A stretch of DNA of 64,000 nt, taken from NCBI RefSeq assembly GCF_048548695.1, contig NZ_JBLYIF010000001.1. The stretch is one strand, 5' to 3'. Positions within the stretch are counted from its first letter, which is position 1. Every line of letters begins with the position of its first letter. This DNA comes from Neptuniibacter sp048548695. GTDB taxonomy: Bacteria; Pseudomonadota; Gammaproteobacteria; Pseudomonadales; Balneatricaceae. The notes under the pieces are model-generated. The model was not told the origin of the DNA, did no database searches, and worked only from the letters and a program-made list of their open reading frames with translations. This document shows positions 16,951-24,818 of the stretch, piece after piece. The translations under genes and the position numbers were made by a program.

Positions 16951-18339
16951 ATGTCACAGGGCTTACCGACTCGAATTAAATGGATGTATAAACTGGCACC
17001 ATTCTATCTGCTGACCTTTGTGGTTTTTTATCTGGGGTTAACCCGGGAGTCAGTACCGAATGATGCTTTCACGCCGCTGCGCTGGGTGATGCTGGCCCTG
17101 TTTGTGCCGCTGGCTGTTAAGTATGTGATTCAGTTACTGGCTGCTGTGTTGTATAGCCTGACGCAGGCGCGCCCCGAGTTGTCAGGCACTTTACCCCGGG
17201 TGTCGGTATTGATTCCGGCCTGGAACGAGGAAGTCGGCATTGTTAAAACGCTGCGCTCGGCACTGAATAGCGATTATCCGGATCTTGAGATCGTGGTGAT
17301 TAATGATGGCTCCACGGACGGTACCCATCAGCAGATTCAAGACTTTTTACAGAGTCTGCCGGCTGAGCACAGGCAATTGTTCTGCTATCTGAAGTTGCCC
17401 AATGGTGGTAAGGCTAAAGCGATGAACTGTGGTCTTGAACGGGCCAGCGGTGAGCTGATTGTTACTGTTGACGCCGACAGCTTACTAGACCGGCAGGCCG
17501 TTGGTCGTCTGGTGGCAAGGTTTGCTGATCCTGATGTGGCTGCTGTGGCGGGCAATGTGGTGATTGGTAACCGAGCGCGTTCAATTGAATGCCTACAGCA
17601 ACTTGAATACCTGTACGGTTTTTTCTTTAAGCGCGGCGACTCGGTGTTTAATTCGGTTTATATTATCGGTGGCGCAGCAGCGGCCTATCGTCGTGATGTC
17701 CTGCAACAGTTGGGTGGGTTTGACCACTCGATTATTACTGAAGATATTGAAATCTCTACACGGATTCTGGCGCATGGTTATAAAACCCGATATGCCCATG
17801 ATGCAGTCGTGTATACCGAAGGCCCGTCTGACTGGAAAGGCTTGTGTAACCAGCGTTTGCGCTGGAAGTTCGGTCGATTGCAGACCTTTTTCCGCCATCG
17901 CTCCCTGTTCTTCCAATGCCGCCGTCGTCCCGGTCCCTATCTGAGCTGGTTGTTGTTACCCGTGGCTCTTTACGCTGAACTACTACTGCTGTTTGAAGTG
18001 GTGTTGATGACGTTATTCTTCGGTTACACAATATATACTCAGGATTTCCTGCCACTGATGTTTGTGATTTTACTCATGAGCAGCATAATCTGGTTGCAGG
18101 TGATCTCCGATCCGAAACGCGCTACCCACGGCAATCTGTTGTGGCTGGCTCCGGTGGCCTGGCTGTTGTTTTTCTTTATTGATGCGGTTGAGTTTCAGGC
18201 GCTGTACCGGAGTATCAAACGTTTCTGTAAAGGCGAAGCCTTGCAGTGGCAGAAGTGGGTGCGTAAGGGACTTAGTCAGGCACCCGAGTTGTTATCTGAC
18301 AGCAACGGCAGTCAACATCCGGTGGATTTGCTAAACTGA
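16951..18339 (+). CDS. Family 2 glycosyltransferase, PgaC/IcaA-like
   Basis: 462 residues. Two N-terminal membrane helices (about 12-35 and 42-70), a cytoplasmic GT-A domain (about 85-310) with DGSTDGT (about 116-122), DxD-type VDADS, acceptor Asp in TEDIEIS and the processive QRLRW motif (about 300-304), then three or four C-terminal helices. This is the layout of processive polysaccharide synthases such as PgaC (poly-N-acetylglucosamine). No pgaA, pgaB or pgaD neighbour is seen; the next gene is an unknown exported-looking protein. The polymer made is therefore uncertain. Confidence 0.9.
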   Translation: MSQGLPTRIKWMYKLAPFYLLTFVVFYLGLTRESVPNDAFTPLRWVMLALFVPLAVKYVIQLLAAVLYSLTQARPELSGTLPRVSVLIPAWNEEVGIVKTLRSALNSDYPDLEIVVINDGSTDGTHQQIQDFLQSLPAEHRQLFCYLKLPNGGKAKAMNCGLERASGELIVTVDADSLLDRQAVGRLVARFADPDVAAVAGNVVIGNRARSIECLQQLEYLYGFFFKRGDSVFNSVYIIGGAAAAYRRDVLQQLGGFDHSIITEDIEISTRILAHGYKTRYAHDAVVYTEGPSDWKGLCNQRLRWKFGRLQTFFRHRSLFFQCRRRPGPYLSWLLLPVALYAELLLLFEVVLMTLFFGYTIYTQDFLPLMFVILLMSSIIWLQVISDPKRATHGNLLWLAPVAWLLFFFIDAVEFQALYRSIKRFCKGEALQWQKWVRKGLSQAPELLSDSNGSQHPVDLLN

Positions 18340-18373
18340 TCGACCCAACCTAAGGGTTTGAGCGAATTCAGGC

Positions 18374-18973
18374 ATGTTACGGATTTTACTGCTGTTTATC
18401 GCGCTGATCGGCGCGGTGTTATGGTTCAACAAAGAGCCACCCGCATCCATGGGGCATTCGGGTGTGCTGGTACCCAGTACGCCGCTTCAAGCTCCGCCTG
18501 ACGACACTAACTTGGTGACCATGGATGATTATCTGCTGCTGCCACTGGCTGAATTTTCAATGCAGGGCAGGGTGCTTGGCCGGGAAAACTATCGTTTTGG
18601 CCGTGAAGCGGAGCTGTCCCCTATGGACCTGGCGCTGGGCTGGGGTGAAATGTCTGATTCTGCAGTTTTGGCACGGATCGATATCAGTCAGAGCAACCGC
18701 TTCTACTACTGGCGCACTGAGCGCTTTCCCATTCCCCGTAAGCAGATCGAAACCCAGAGTGCCAATATGCATCTGATTCCCGCAACTGATTATATTGCGG
18801 GAAAAATGGATGAAGTGCGCCCGGGAGATCTGGTGCAGTTTAGCGGACAGTTGGTGGAAGCGCGGGCAGAAGACGGCTGGCGCTGGCGTAGTTCCCTGAC
18901 GCGGCAGGATACCGGCAACGGTGCCTGTGAGCTGGTACTGGTACGTGATTTGTTTATTCTGCCCCCACCCTGA
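18374..18973 (+). CDS. Hypothetical protein with N-terminal membrane anchor
   Basis: 199 residues, not recognised. A single N-terminal hydrophobic segment (about 2-18) is either a signal anchor or an uncleaved signal; the rest is soluble and presumably periplasmic, with a beta-rich OB-fold-like C-terminal part (EVRPGDLVQFSGQLVEARAE, about 145-164) and CELVLVRDLFILPPP at the end. It begins 34 bases after the glycosyltransferase, so co-expression is likely. The C-terminal pattern suggests binding or sealing of a pathway product, but no function can be assigned. Confidence 0.8.
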   Translation: MLRILLLFIALIGAVLWFNKEPPASMGHSGVLVPSTPLQAPPDDTNLVTMDDYLLLPLAEFSMQGRVLGRENYRFGREAELSPMDLALGWGEMSDSAVLARIDISQSNRFYYWRTERFPIPRKQIETQSANMHLIPATDYIAGKMDEVRPGDLVQFSGQLVEARAEDGWRWRSSLTRQDTGNGACELVLVRDLFILPPP

Positions 18974-19022
18974 GGCTTTTTGCTACAATGCGCGGCGTTC
19001 AGTACTTGTCTGGAGTGAATAG

Positions 19023-19781
19023 ATGACCCGCTTTCGTCCCTGTATTGACCTGCACCAGGGGCAGGTGAAACAGATTGTGGGTGGCAGCCTGACTGATAAC
19101 GGCGCCCAAACTAACTTTGTCAGTAGCCATACTGCTGCCTGGTATGCCGAGCTGTATCGACAGCATAACCTGCAGGGTGGCCATGTTATTGCACTGGGCC
19201 CCGGTAATCAGGAACAGGCGCTGGCTGCCTTGACCGCCTGGCCACAGGGACTGCAATTTGGTGGTGGTGTCAGCGTAGATAATGCCGCGGATTTCCTGGC
19301 GGCAGGCGCATCCCATGTGATTGTGACCTCCTTTCTATTTGAGTCGGGTGAATTCAGTTGGCCCCGGCTGGAAGCGATCAAAACTATCACCGGTGCCGAC
19401 CGCCTGGTGTTGGATCTGAGCTGTCGACGTGTAGGTGATGGCTGGTGCATTGCTACAGACCGTTGGCAGACCGTGACTTCGACTTCGGTGACACCAGAGC
19501 TACTAATCGAGTTGAGCAGCCACTGCGCCGAGTTTCTGATTCACGCCGCTGATGTGGAAGGCCTACAGTCCGGTATTGATACGGACTTGGTTCGTTTGCT
19601 GGGTGACGCCAGCCCAATTCCAGTGACCTATGCTGGCGGTGCCCGCTCCCTAGAGGATCTGGCACAGGTACAGCAATTGTCGAATGGCAGGGTAGACCTG
19701 ACCATCGGCAGCGCGCTGGATATCTTCGGTGGCAACGGGGTTACGCTGGATGAGTGCATCACCTGGAATCGTGATCATTAA
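19023..19781 (+). CDS. Eukaryotic-type HisA: ProFAR isomerase
   Basis: 252 residues. It matches the plant HISN3/yeast HIS6 form of phosphoribosylformimino-5-aminoimidazole carboxamide ribotide isomerase, not bacterial HisA: FRPCIDLHQGQVKQIVGG (4-21), GGHVIALG, QFGGGVSVDNA, GASHVIVTSFLFESG, LDLSCRR, PVTYAGGARS and GSALDIFGGN (about 231-240). The (beta/alpha)8 phosphate-binding motifs are intact, so activity in histidine synthesis (fourth step) is plausible. It is alone: no other his gene is nearby. An ordinary hisA may exist elsewhere in the genome. The eukaryote-like sequence points to lateral transfer or an old paralogue. Confidence 0.88.
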   Translation: MTRFRPCIDLHQGQVKQIVGGSLTDNGAQTNFVSSHTAAWYAELYRQHNLQGGHVIALGPGNQEQALAALTAWPQGLQFGGGVSVDNAADFLAAGASHVIVTSFLFESGEFSWPRLEAIKTITGADRLVLDLSCRRVGDGWCIATDRWQTVTSTSVTPELLIELSSHCAEFLIHAADVEGLQSGIDTDLVRLLGDASPIPVTYAGGARSLEDLAQVQQLSNGRVDLTIGSALDIFGGNGVTLDECITWNRDH

Positions 19782-19974
19782 GCTAGCCTGAGCAAATCGC
19801 ACTGTAATACATCTGATTACCCTGGCGTAACTGCTGCAAGAGTCCTGAATGGTCTGTGCCTGAAGGGTTGGCTGCACGGTATTTAATGTCCACTATTTGC
19901 GTGCTGTACCCCTGGTGGGTTGGTCTTTTGTACTACACTGAGGGCGTGGCTCTGAAGCGCTTTGGGGGTAGACG

Positions 19975-20577
19975 ATGTTCTTACAGCATATTGCCGGATT
20001 TATTCAGCATCCTATCACTGAGTGGCAGCTGCTTCGTCGTGAGCGGTCTGTGTCTTTCGAGGGTTTTCTGCTGCATGTGGCCGTTCTGGCGCTGATTCCC
20101 AGTGTGTGTCTGTTTCTCGGCACGACGCAGGTTGGCTGGCGGGTAGCGGGCAGTGAGCCAATTCGCTTGTCCCTAGAAAGTGCTGCGGGCGCTGCGATAG
20201 CTTTTTATCTGGCGATGCTGGTTGCGGTTATGTTGGTGACTTACGCCATTCACTGGATGGAAAAAACCTACGGTGGCTATGCCACCATGAATGATTGTCT
20301 AAACCTGACTACCTATACCGCACTGCCTCTGTTTCTCAGTGGTTTTGCCGGACTTTACCCACTGCTCTGGTTTAATGTGATTATTGGCCTGTTGGCACTG
20401 AGTTACAGCCTCTATCTGTTATACAAGGGAACCGCCATCATCATGCAGATTCCAGAAGAGCGCGCCTTTATGTTTATTGGCTCCATTCTGACCGTTGCTC
20501 TGTGTGTATTGGTAGGGTTAATGATCTTTAGTGTGATTCTGTGGGATAGCGGTTTGCCACTCAATTTTATTCGTTAG
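19975..20577 (+). CDS. Yip1 family inner-membrane protein
   Basis: 200 residues with five predicted membrane helices (about 32-50, 70-90, 112-130, 135-155, 170-192), a composition and pattern typical of bacterial Yip1-domain proteins (FIQHPITEWQLLRRE N-terminus). Function in bacteria is unknown. Ends just before a bidirectional terminator shared with the convergent phasin gene. Confidence 0.82.
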   Translation: MFLQHIAGFIQHPITEWQLLRRERSVSFEGFLLHVAVLALIPSVCLFLGTTQVGWRVAGSEPIRLSLESAAGAAIAFYLAMLVAVMLVTYAIHWMEKTYGGYATMNDCLNLTTYTALPLFLSGFAGLYPLLWFNVIIGLLALSYSLYLLYKGTAIIMQIPEERAFMFIGSILTVALCVLVGLMIFSVILWDSGLPLNFIR

Positions 20578-20633
20578 ATCAATCTACCTGGGATCGCTTG
20601 TCCTGGGGATTAGCAGCTGGCTGCCTGAGAAAC

Positions 20634-20663
20634 AAAAAAAGCCAACCTTACGGTTGGCTTTTT
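20634..20663. terminator. Bidirectional terminator between Yip1 and phasin genes
   Basis: AAAAAGCCAACC-TTAC-GGTTGGCTTTTT is symmetrical with A and T runs on both sides, serving both convergent genes. Confidence 0.92.
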
Positions 20664-20696
20664 GCACAGGAATGGCGCCTGCGTTAAATAGCGATC

Positions 20697-20999
20697 TTAC
20701 TTAGTAATTTCCTGCAGTTCAGTCATCGCAGCTTCGCGGGTATCATTAGCGATAGACGTGAAGGCTTCACCCTGAGATTTCAGCAGTTCAAACAGCGCTT
20801 TATTAGCATCCATATTGAACTTGATCAGGTCTTCAGGTGATTTAACTTCTTTGGCTTTTTCAGCTTCGAGCTTAAAGAAAGCGCTCAGCTCTTCACCGGA
20901 TTTTTTCTGCTGCTCGATAGATTTAGTGATTGCTGCGGCCTGCAGCTCCATCAGGCTTTTAATAGTATCGTAAGACTTCTGAAAATCTACATTGCTCAT
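20697..20999 (-). CDS. Phasin family protein
   Basis: 100 residues from the ATG at 20999, chosen because AGGAGA lies upstream and the protein then begins MSNVDFQKSYDTIKSLMEL, like known phasins. It is all-helical, Gln/Lys/Glu-rich, with repeated AxxxKSxEQQKKSGEEL and TREAAMTELQEI patterns. Phasins coat polyhydroxyalkanoate granules in the cytoplasm and control their size. No PHA synthase is nearby. Two TGC-rich dyads bracket a clear promoter, suggesting repression by a PhaR-type granule-sensing regulator. Confidence 0.88.
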   Translation of the reverse strand: MSNVDFQKSYDTIKSLMELQAAAITKSIEQQKKSGEELSAFFKLEAEKAKEVKSPEDLIKFNMDANKALFELLKSQGEAFTSIANDTREAAMTELQEITK

Positions 21000-21022
21000 T
21001 TGTATTTCTCCTGCATTTTGTT

Positions 21023-21038
21023 TTGTTGCACTGCACAA
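21023..21038. promoter_or_regulatory. TGC-rich dyad, proximal phasin operator
   Basis: TTGTTGCACTGCACAA, located just downstream of the phasin -10 element on the minus strand, where bound protein would block transcription. Confidence 0.6.
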
Positions 21039-21046
21039 TATCCATG

Positions 21047-21074
21047 ATTTTAGGCCTTTACTGGCCAATGTCAA
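21047..21074 (-). promoter_or_regulatory. Phasin sigma-70 promoter
   Basis: On the minus strand TTGACA (21074-21069), a 16-base spacer and TAAAAT (21052-21047). It lies between two TGC-rich dyads, 48 bases upstream of the start codon. Confidence 0.7.
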
Positions 21075-21085
21075 TATCTTTTTTT

Positions 21086-21099
21086 GTGCAGTGCAGCAA
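21086..21099. promoter_or_regulatory. TGC-rich dyad, distal phasin operator
   Basis: GTGCAGTGCAGCAA, reverse complement TTGCTGCACTGCAC, just upstream of the phasin -35. Nearly the same as the site at 24596-24607 before pat. Confidence 0.6.
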
Positions 21100-21180
21100 A
21101 AAAGATTCTGAGGCGGTTACTGGAACTGATGCCGTTGAGTTGATTTAATGGCAGCCCGTCCAGTGTAGATCAAAAAAACC

Positions 21181-22110
21181 ATGTCCGGATTTGAAACCAT
21201 ACTTACGCTGTTCCTGCTGATTGGAGTGGGGTATCTGGCCAAACGTACTATCCTGGCTGAACACTCTTTGGCAGCACTGAACAGTTTTGTTTTTTACATT
21301 GCTGTACCCGCATTACTGTTCCTATCAGCCTACCGCTTGCCATTAGATAGCCTATTACAGCCGGCTTACATTGGGGCGTTTCTGCTGGCTACCGTGATCA
21401 CTGGCTTGTTGGCGGTTCTGGGCGCACGTTGGTGGTTTCCTACGCGCAGTCCTGAACAACACGTCATGCGCGCAGTGAATGGTACCTTTGCCAACTTCGC
21501 TTACATGGGTATACCGCTGATCTCTGCATTACTGGGTGAGCGGGCCTATGGTCCGATGATCTGTATAATTCTGGTCGGCAACCTGTTCATCATCGGTGGG
21601 GCTCAGGTACTAATAGAAAGCATGCGCCAGCAGGGAAGTGGCTTTCAGGCACTGATCCGTACTCTGGACCGTTCCTTATTGCGCAGCCCAGTTTTCCTGG
21701 CCACGGTGGCCGGGGTAGGGGCATCGCTACTGCAATTACCCTTGCCTGCGGTGGTCAGTAATGCCCTGGAAATTATGGCACCGTCAGCGATTCCTGTGGC
21801 CCTGTTTTGTCTCGGGGCTGGATTGCAATTTGCGGCACTTAAAAACTGCAAACTGGAAATGGTCTGGCTGATTACGGTGAAGCTGGTGTTTCAGCCGCTG
21901 ATTACCCTGGGTATTTTTACCGGATTTGGTCTAACGGACCCGAATTGGTTATTGGCGACAGTACTACTGACAGCACTGCCGACGGGGGCACTAGCGCATG
22001 TTGTGGCCCTGCGCTATGACGTGAGTGAGCAGGAAACGTCGCTGTGTGTTGTGCTTTCAACCTTGCTGTCAGCACTAACGGTTGCCGTGTGGAGTGGCTG
22101 GTTACTCTGA
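21181..22110 (+). CDS. AEC family (auxin efflux carrier-like) transporter
   Basis: 309 residues, about ten membrane helices in two five-helix halves. Conserved patterns: GYLAKR near the start, LNSFVFYIAVPALLFLSAYR (about 35-54), NGTFANFAYMGIPL (about 100-113) and ALPTGALAHVVALRYDV near the end. Bacterial members move malate, malonate or other carboxylates, or amino-acid-like solutes; the substrate here is unknown. Overlaps the convergent yejK-like gene by 9 bases. Confidence 0.88.
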   Translation: MSGFETILTLFLLIGVGYLAKRTILAEHSLAALNSFVFYIAVPALLFLSAYRLPLDSLLQPAYIGAFLLATVITGLLAVLGARWWFPTRSPEQHVMRAVNGTFANFAYMGIPLISALLGERAYGPMICIILVGNLFIIGGAQVLIESMRQQGSGFQALIRTLDRSLLRSPVFLATVAGVGASLLQLPLPAVVSNALEIMAPSAIPVALFCLGAGLQFAALKNCKLEMVWLITVKLVFQPLITLGIFTGFGLTDPNWLLATVLLTALPTGALAHVVALRYDVSEQETSLCVVLSTLLSALTVAVWSGWLL

Positions 22111-23130
22111 TCTCTTGTTGGTTGCAGCACTTAATTGCTGCTGCAAGGCCGGAGGTAGGTTATTCAGAATCAGACGGCCATTGTCCGGGTCGTATAATAC
22201 ATCCCGCTGACTATTAAGCAGGCCCAGGGCCTGTTGCGCCAATTCCAGTTTCCAGCTGCCGGTCCTGGCCTGGAGGCGGCCGATTCGGTTTAGTGTCAGA
22301 TTGTGTGGTTGAAATTGTTCGCTTAGCCGGTAGGGACCCTGTTTAGCAAAACTACCAAAAGTGCCGGCATGGGTTTCGGCTTGTTCTGGTGGAATATAGA
22401 CATCCAGCATGCGCGATACCTGATCCAGTTCTACCGGTTCACGGTCTTTCTTTTGCTGCTGCATATAATCGACAATCTGCTCCATTACTTCAGTTTTGGG
22501 GCTGCTTAACTGATGTTGCTGGCAGAAGTCATCTGCTGCCCGAAGTAGATCGCTGGTGGCCTCTTTCGCATCAATGGATTCGGCACAGCCGGTCAGCGTG
22601 AAGAAGCTTTCCGGGTCATCGGTTTTCCCTTTAGTGCCGAAGAAGCAGAGGTGGCCATCCTGCTCCATTTGTAACGCTGTGAGGTTCACCTTTACTGCGC
22701 GTTGCAGCTGCTCCAGATTAAGCTGGGATTTCAGTTCGGGTTGGCCCTGAGCATTCAGCTGAACAGAGGGTTGTGAACCGGCAGTCGCCAGCACCAGGTG
22801 CAGACTGACAGCGTCGCGGTATAGGAGCAATATGATCGCACTGGTGGGGGCCTCGGTGTCATTTAGCAAAGGCTGCCAGTGGCTGATCAGGTTATTGGCG
22901 AGCGCAGTTAACGTTTCGCTACGGTCTGACACGCCCGGTAGCTGCTTAATAAGGTCGGCTACCGGGTGAGCATCATCGACAAAGCTGCCATGATGCAAGT
23001 TACTTCGGCGGTCGAAATTTGCACGGATACGTTCTTGTATCAGCTGTGCGACTGATCCTGTGGGGGATAGTGTCTGGATCTCATTGCTGGCAGAGATAAC
23101 AGGCATTAGCAGCAGATTTTCAATAGGCAT
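22102..23130 (-). CDS. Nucleoid-associated protein YejK/NdpA family
   Basis: 342 residues; family length 335. Starts MPIENLLLMPV and has the characteristic patterns HGSFVDDAHPVADLI, LNLEQLQRAVKVNLTALQM, FFGTKGKTDDPESFFTLTGC (about 164-183) and RIGRLQARTGSWKLELA. NdpA-type proteins bind the nucleoid; their exact role is unclear. Convergent with the AEC transporter gene. Confidence 0.9.
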   Translation of the reverse strand: MPIENLLLMPVISASNEIQTLSPTGSVAQLIQERIRANFDRRSNLHHGSFVDDAHPVADLIKQLPGVSDRSETLTALANNLISHWQPLLNDTEAPTSAIILLLYRDAVSLHLVLATAGSQPSVQLNAQGQPELKSQLNLEQLQRAVKVNLTALQMEQDGHLCFFGTKGKTDDPESFFTLTGCAESIDAKEATSDLLRAADDFCQQHQLSSPKTEVMEQIVDYMQQQKKDREPVELDQVSRMLDVYIPPEQAETHAGTFGSFAKQGPYRLSEQFQPHNLTLNRIGRLQARTGSWKLELAQQALGLLNSQRDVLYDPDNGRLILNNLPPALQQQLSAATNKRSE

Positions 23131-23211
23131 GGCGGACAGTCGTCGATGAAAAACGGTATTTTACCGGTAATTATCCACGGCTGTCCTTATTACGATAGGG
23201 TTTTTGCAATT

Positions 23212-23257
23212 GAGCCAGTGCTTTGAGCCAGTGCTTTGAGCCAGCCGATGCTGGCTC
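23212..23257. repeat. 13-bp direct repeat running into a hairpin
   Basis: GAGCCAGTGCTTT is repeated twice in tandem (23212-23237) and its first seven bases begin a third copy that forms a GAGCCAGC-CGAT-GCTGGCTC hairpin (23238-23257). No T run follows on either strand, so termination is doubtful. Confidence 0.6.
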
Positions 23258-23276
23258 AGGCGGACTGACTGAATAT

Positions 23277-23474
23277 TCAGACGTTTAAGTATTCGTCATA
23301 TACCTCGTGCATCTCATATTTCAGGCGTCGTTGCTCAAGAATCTCTTCTATCTCGCGGCGTTTGTTGGATTGGCGAGTACGGTGGGTCTTGTCACTGGTT
23401 GCAGCTGCTGGTTCCCAGTCATCAAAGTCGTCCGTTGGCATCTGGTCGACACGCACTTTAGTTCCCATGTTCAT
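23277..23474 (-). CDS. PA3496-like small acidic/basic protein
   Basis: 65 residues: DDFDDWEP acidic N-terminal patch, then a charged helix (RREIEEILEQRRLKYEMHEV) with alternating acidic and basic residues. The pattern resembles the Pseudomonas PA3496 family (putative envelope integrity). A second member of the same type lies at 24124-24342. No signal peptide or membrane segment, so the family name's envelope role is not evident from the sequence. Confidence 0.72.
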   Translation of the reverse strand: MNMGTKVRVDQMPTDDFDDWEPAAATSDKTHRTRQSNKRREIEEILEQRRLKYEMHEVYDEYLNV

Positions 23475-23843
23475 CTCTCTGGTTGTTTAGTCTTTGCAGC
23501 TAATGCTGCGGGATGAAAAGCACGGCAGAGGCAGGTGTTCAGCTGCCCCTGTTTCTGCCGAATATAGGGCAGAACCTGGGATAGGGTGTAATTTAATTTT
23601 TCAATCAGATTGGCCATTTCTACAGGTTTTGGAAATTGAAACGTTTGTTGGGTTGTTTCTACCTTTTATGTGAAGGAATAAGCTTAACCTGAGTGTGTAA
23701 ATTTGATATGCTGCAATGCAATACGGTTGTGTCGCATCGCAAAAGGCTTGGTACTTTATATGTAGTCCTGCCAGTTTCAGTGGGTATATGAACTACACTG
23801 AAACGCAGTAGCTTGTTGGATGCACGCTATAGAGAGTGTGTTT
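23475..23843. other. Intergenic region with a TGC-rich dyad
   Basis: 369 bases between divergent small genes. Contains TGCTGCAATGCA (23709-23720) and the dyad TTTCAAT...ATTGAAA around 23597-23642. No gene seen. Confidence 0.45.
23709..23720. promoter_or_regulatory. TGC-rich dyad (TGCTGCAATGCA)
   Basis: Same sequence as the reverse complement of 16836-16847; lies 124 bases upstream of the small Cys-pair protein. Confidence 0.5.
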
Positions 23844-24041
23844 ATGTGTTGTGTAAAATGTTCTGGTTTTATTGAGTCACCGTACTCCATTCTGCCACAT
23901 GAAGATTTGCGTCTGATGCGCGAAGAGCAAAAATCAGAGATTTACGGATGTCAGCGTTGCTTTACATTCTTTGAATTTACTGATGATGCTATCTACCTGA
24001 TGGAGACGTCAGAGGGTGAGGCAGAGTCACGCGTTGCCTGA
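23844..24041 (+). CDS. Small zinc-ribbon-like protein, function unknown
   Basis: 65 residues from the ATG at 23844; the ATG at 23820 would add eight. The later start is preferred because GAGAG lies upstream and the protein then opens with the first Cys pair. Two Cys pairs, CVKC (about residues 3-6) and CQRC (about 35-38), are spaced like a zinc ribbon. The tail is acidic. A terminator follows. A TGC-rich dyad upstream links it to the phasin-type regulatory motif. Confidence 0.68.
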   Translation: MCCVKCSGFIESPYSILPHEDLRLMREEQKSEIYGCQRCFTFFEFTDDAIYLMETSEGEAESRVA

Positions 24042-24065
24042 TATCCACCGTAAACAGACAGTATA

Positions 24066-24092
24066 AAAGGCACCTTGAGGTGCCTTTTTTTA
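24066..24092. terminator. Terminator after zinc-ribbon-like gene
   Basis: AAAGGCACC-TTGA-GGTGCCTTT followed by TTTT; A run on the other side may also serve the convergent gene at 24124-24342. Confidence 0.9.
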
Positions 24093-24123
24093 TTTCGCTA
24101 CATTCGGGTGGAGGGCTGGTAAT

Positions 24124-24342
24124 TCAATGCTCCCAGTCCGAGTCTTCCTCATCAAACACATCGGTGAGTTCGCGCATCAGGCGCTTTTCTTCAAGTAGGG
24201 CTTCAAGGCGCCTGCGTTTATCAGGGTGCAGGCTGGCACGCTTATAAATTACGTTATCCAGATTTTCTTCAGTAGATGGGTCGCCGACCCAATCATCCAT
24301 ATCAATCAGGCTGTCTGTTTTTGGCGTATTACGCTGCTTCAT
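24124..24342 (-). CDS. PA3496-like small protein, second copy
   Basis: 72 residues with DMDDWVGDP acidic patch and a charged helix KRRRLEALLEEKRLMRELTD, then an acidic tail DVFDEEDSDWEH. Same arrangement as the 65-residue protein at 23277-23474, about 650 bases away and on the same strand. Function unknown. Confidence 0.7.
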   Translation of the reverse strand: MKQRNTPKTDSLIDMDDWVGDPSTEENLDNVIYKRASLHPDKRRRLEALLEEKRLMRELTDVFDEEDSDWEH

Positions 24343-24595
24343 CCGGCTGGCCTCGCTGCACTATTCTTGGCATACAACAGAAAGACATAAGGTTTATATC
24401 GACCCTTTGATGCAAGTCATGAGACTTCTAAAGTTTGGGCTATTGCTTAGCCTGATTATGGTACAAAATTGATCGTGGGGAAGGCGTAAAAAGTAATTTT
24501 TTAGTATTTTTTACTCGGCGTATAGAAAAAAATCGCTTTGGATTTGAGGTAGGTTTGGCTAATGAACTGACGATTTGTTAGTTCATAAATCATTT

Positions 24596-24607
24596 TGCTG
24601 CACTGCA
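24596..24607. promoter_or_regulatory. TGC-rich dyad, pat upstream site 1
   Basis: TTTTGCTGCACTGCAAAAA (24593-24611) includes the core TGCTGCACTGCA, the best match to the phasin operators. Confidence 0.6.
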
Positions 24608-24748
24608 AAAATATGCTACTTTTGTAGGGGCAATTTAAGCCCTTGGTCTTGATTTATTTCTATAGCACTAGAATTAGGCGAAACCTATGAAAATTAAGGG
24701 TTGCATGCAATAGTTTTGAAGTGACTGGTGCCGTGTTTCATATGTTTT

Positions 24749-24760
24749 TGCTGCAATGCG
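24749..24760. promoter_or_regulatory. TGC-rich dyad, pat upstream site 2
   Basis: TTTTTGCTGCAATGCGGC, 59 bases upstream of the GTG start codon. Confidence 0.5.
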
Positions 24761-24818
24761 GCGATTGATGTCGAGGCGGGCCAGGCGGTAATTCAACAGT
24801 GAAACGGTGATATAAACA

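Larger units (their letters stand above)
24343..24818. other. AT-rich upstream region of pat with two TGC-rich dyads
   Basis: 476 bases without a gene, clearly more AT-rich than the flanking coding DNA. Contains dyads at 24596-24607 and 24749-24760. This is a likely regulatory region for the acetyltransferase gene. Confidence 0.55.
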
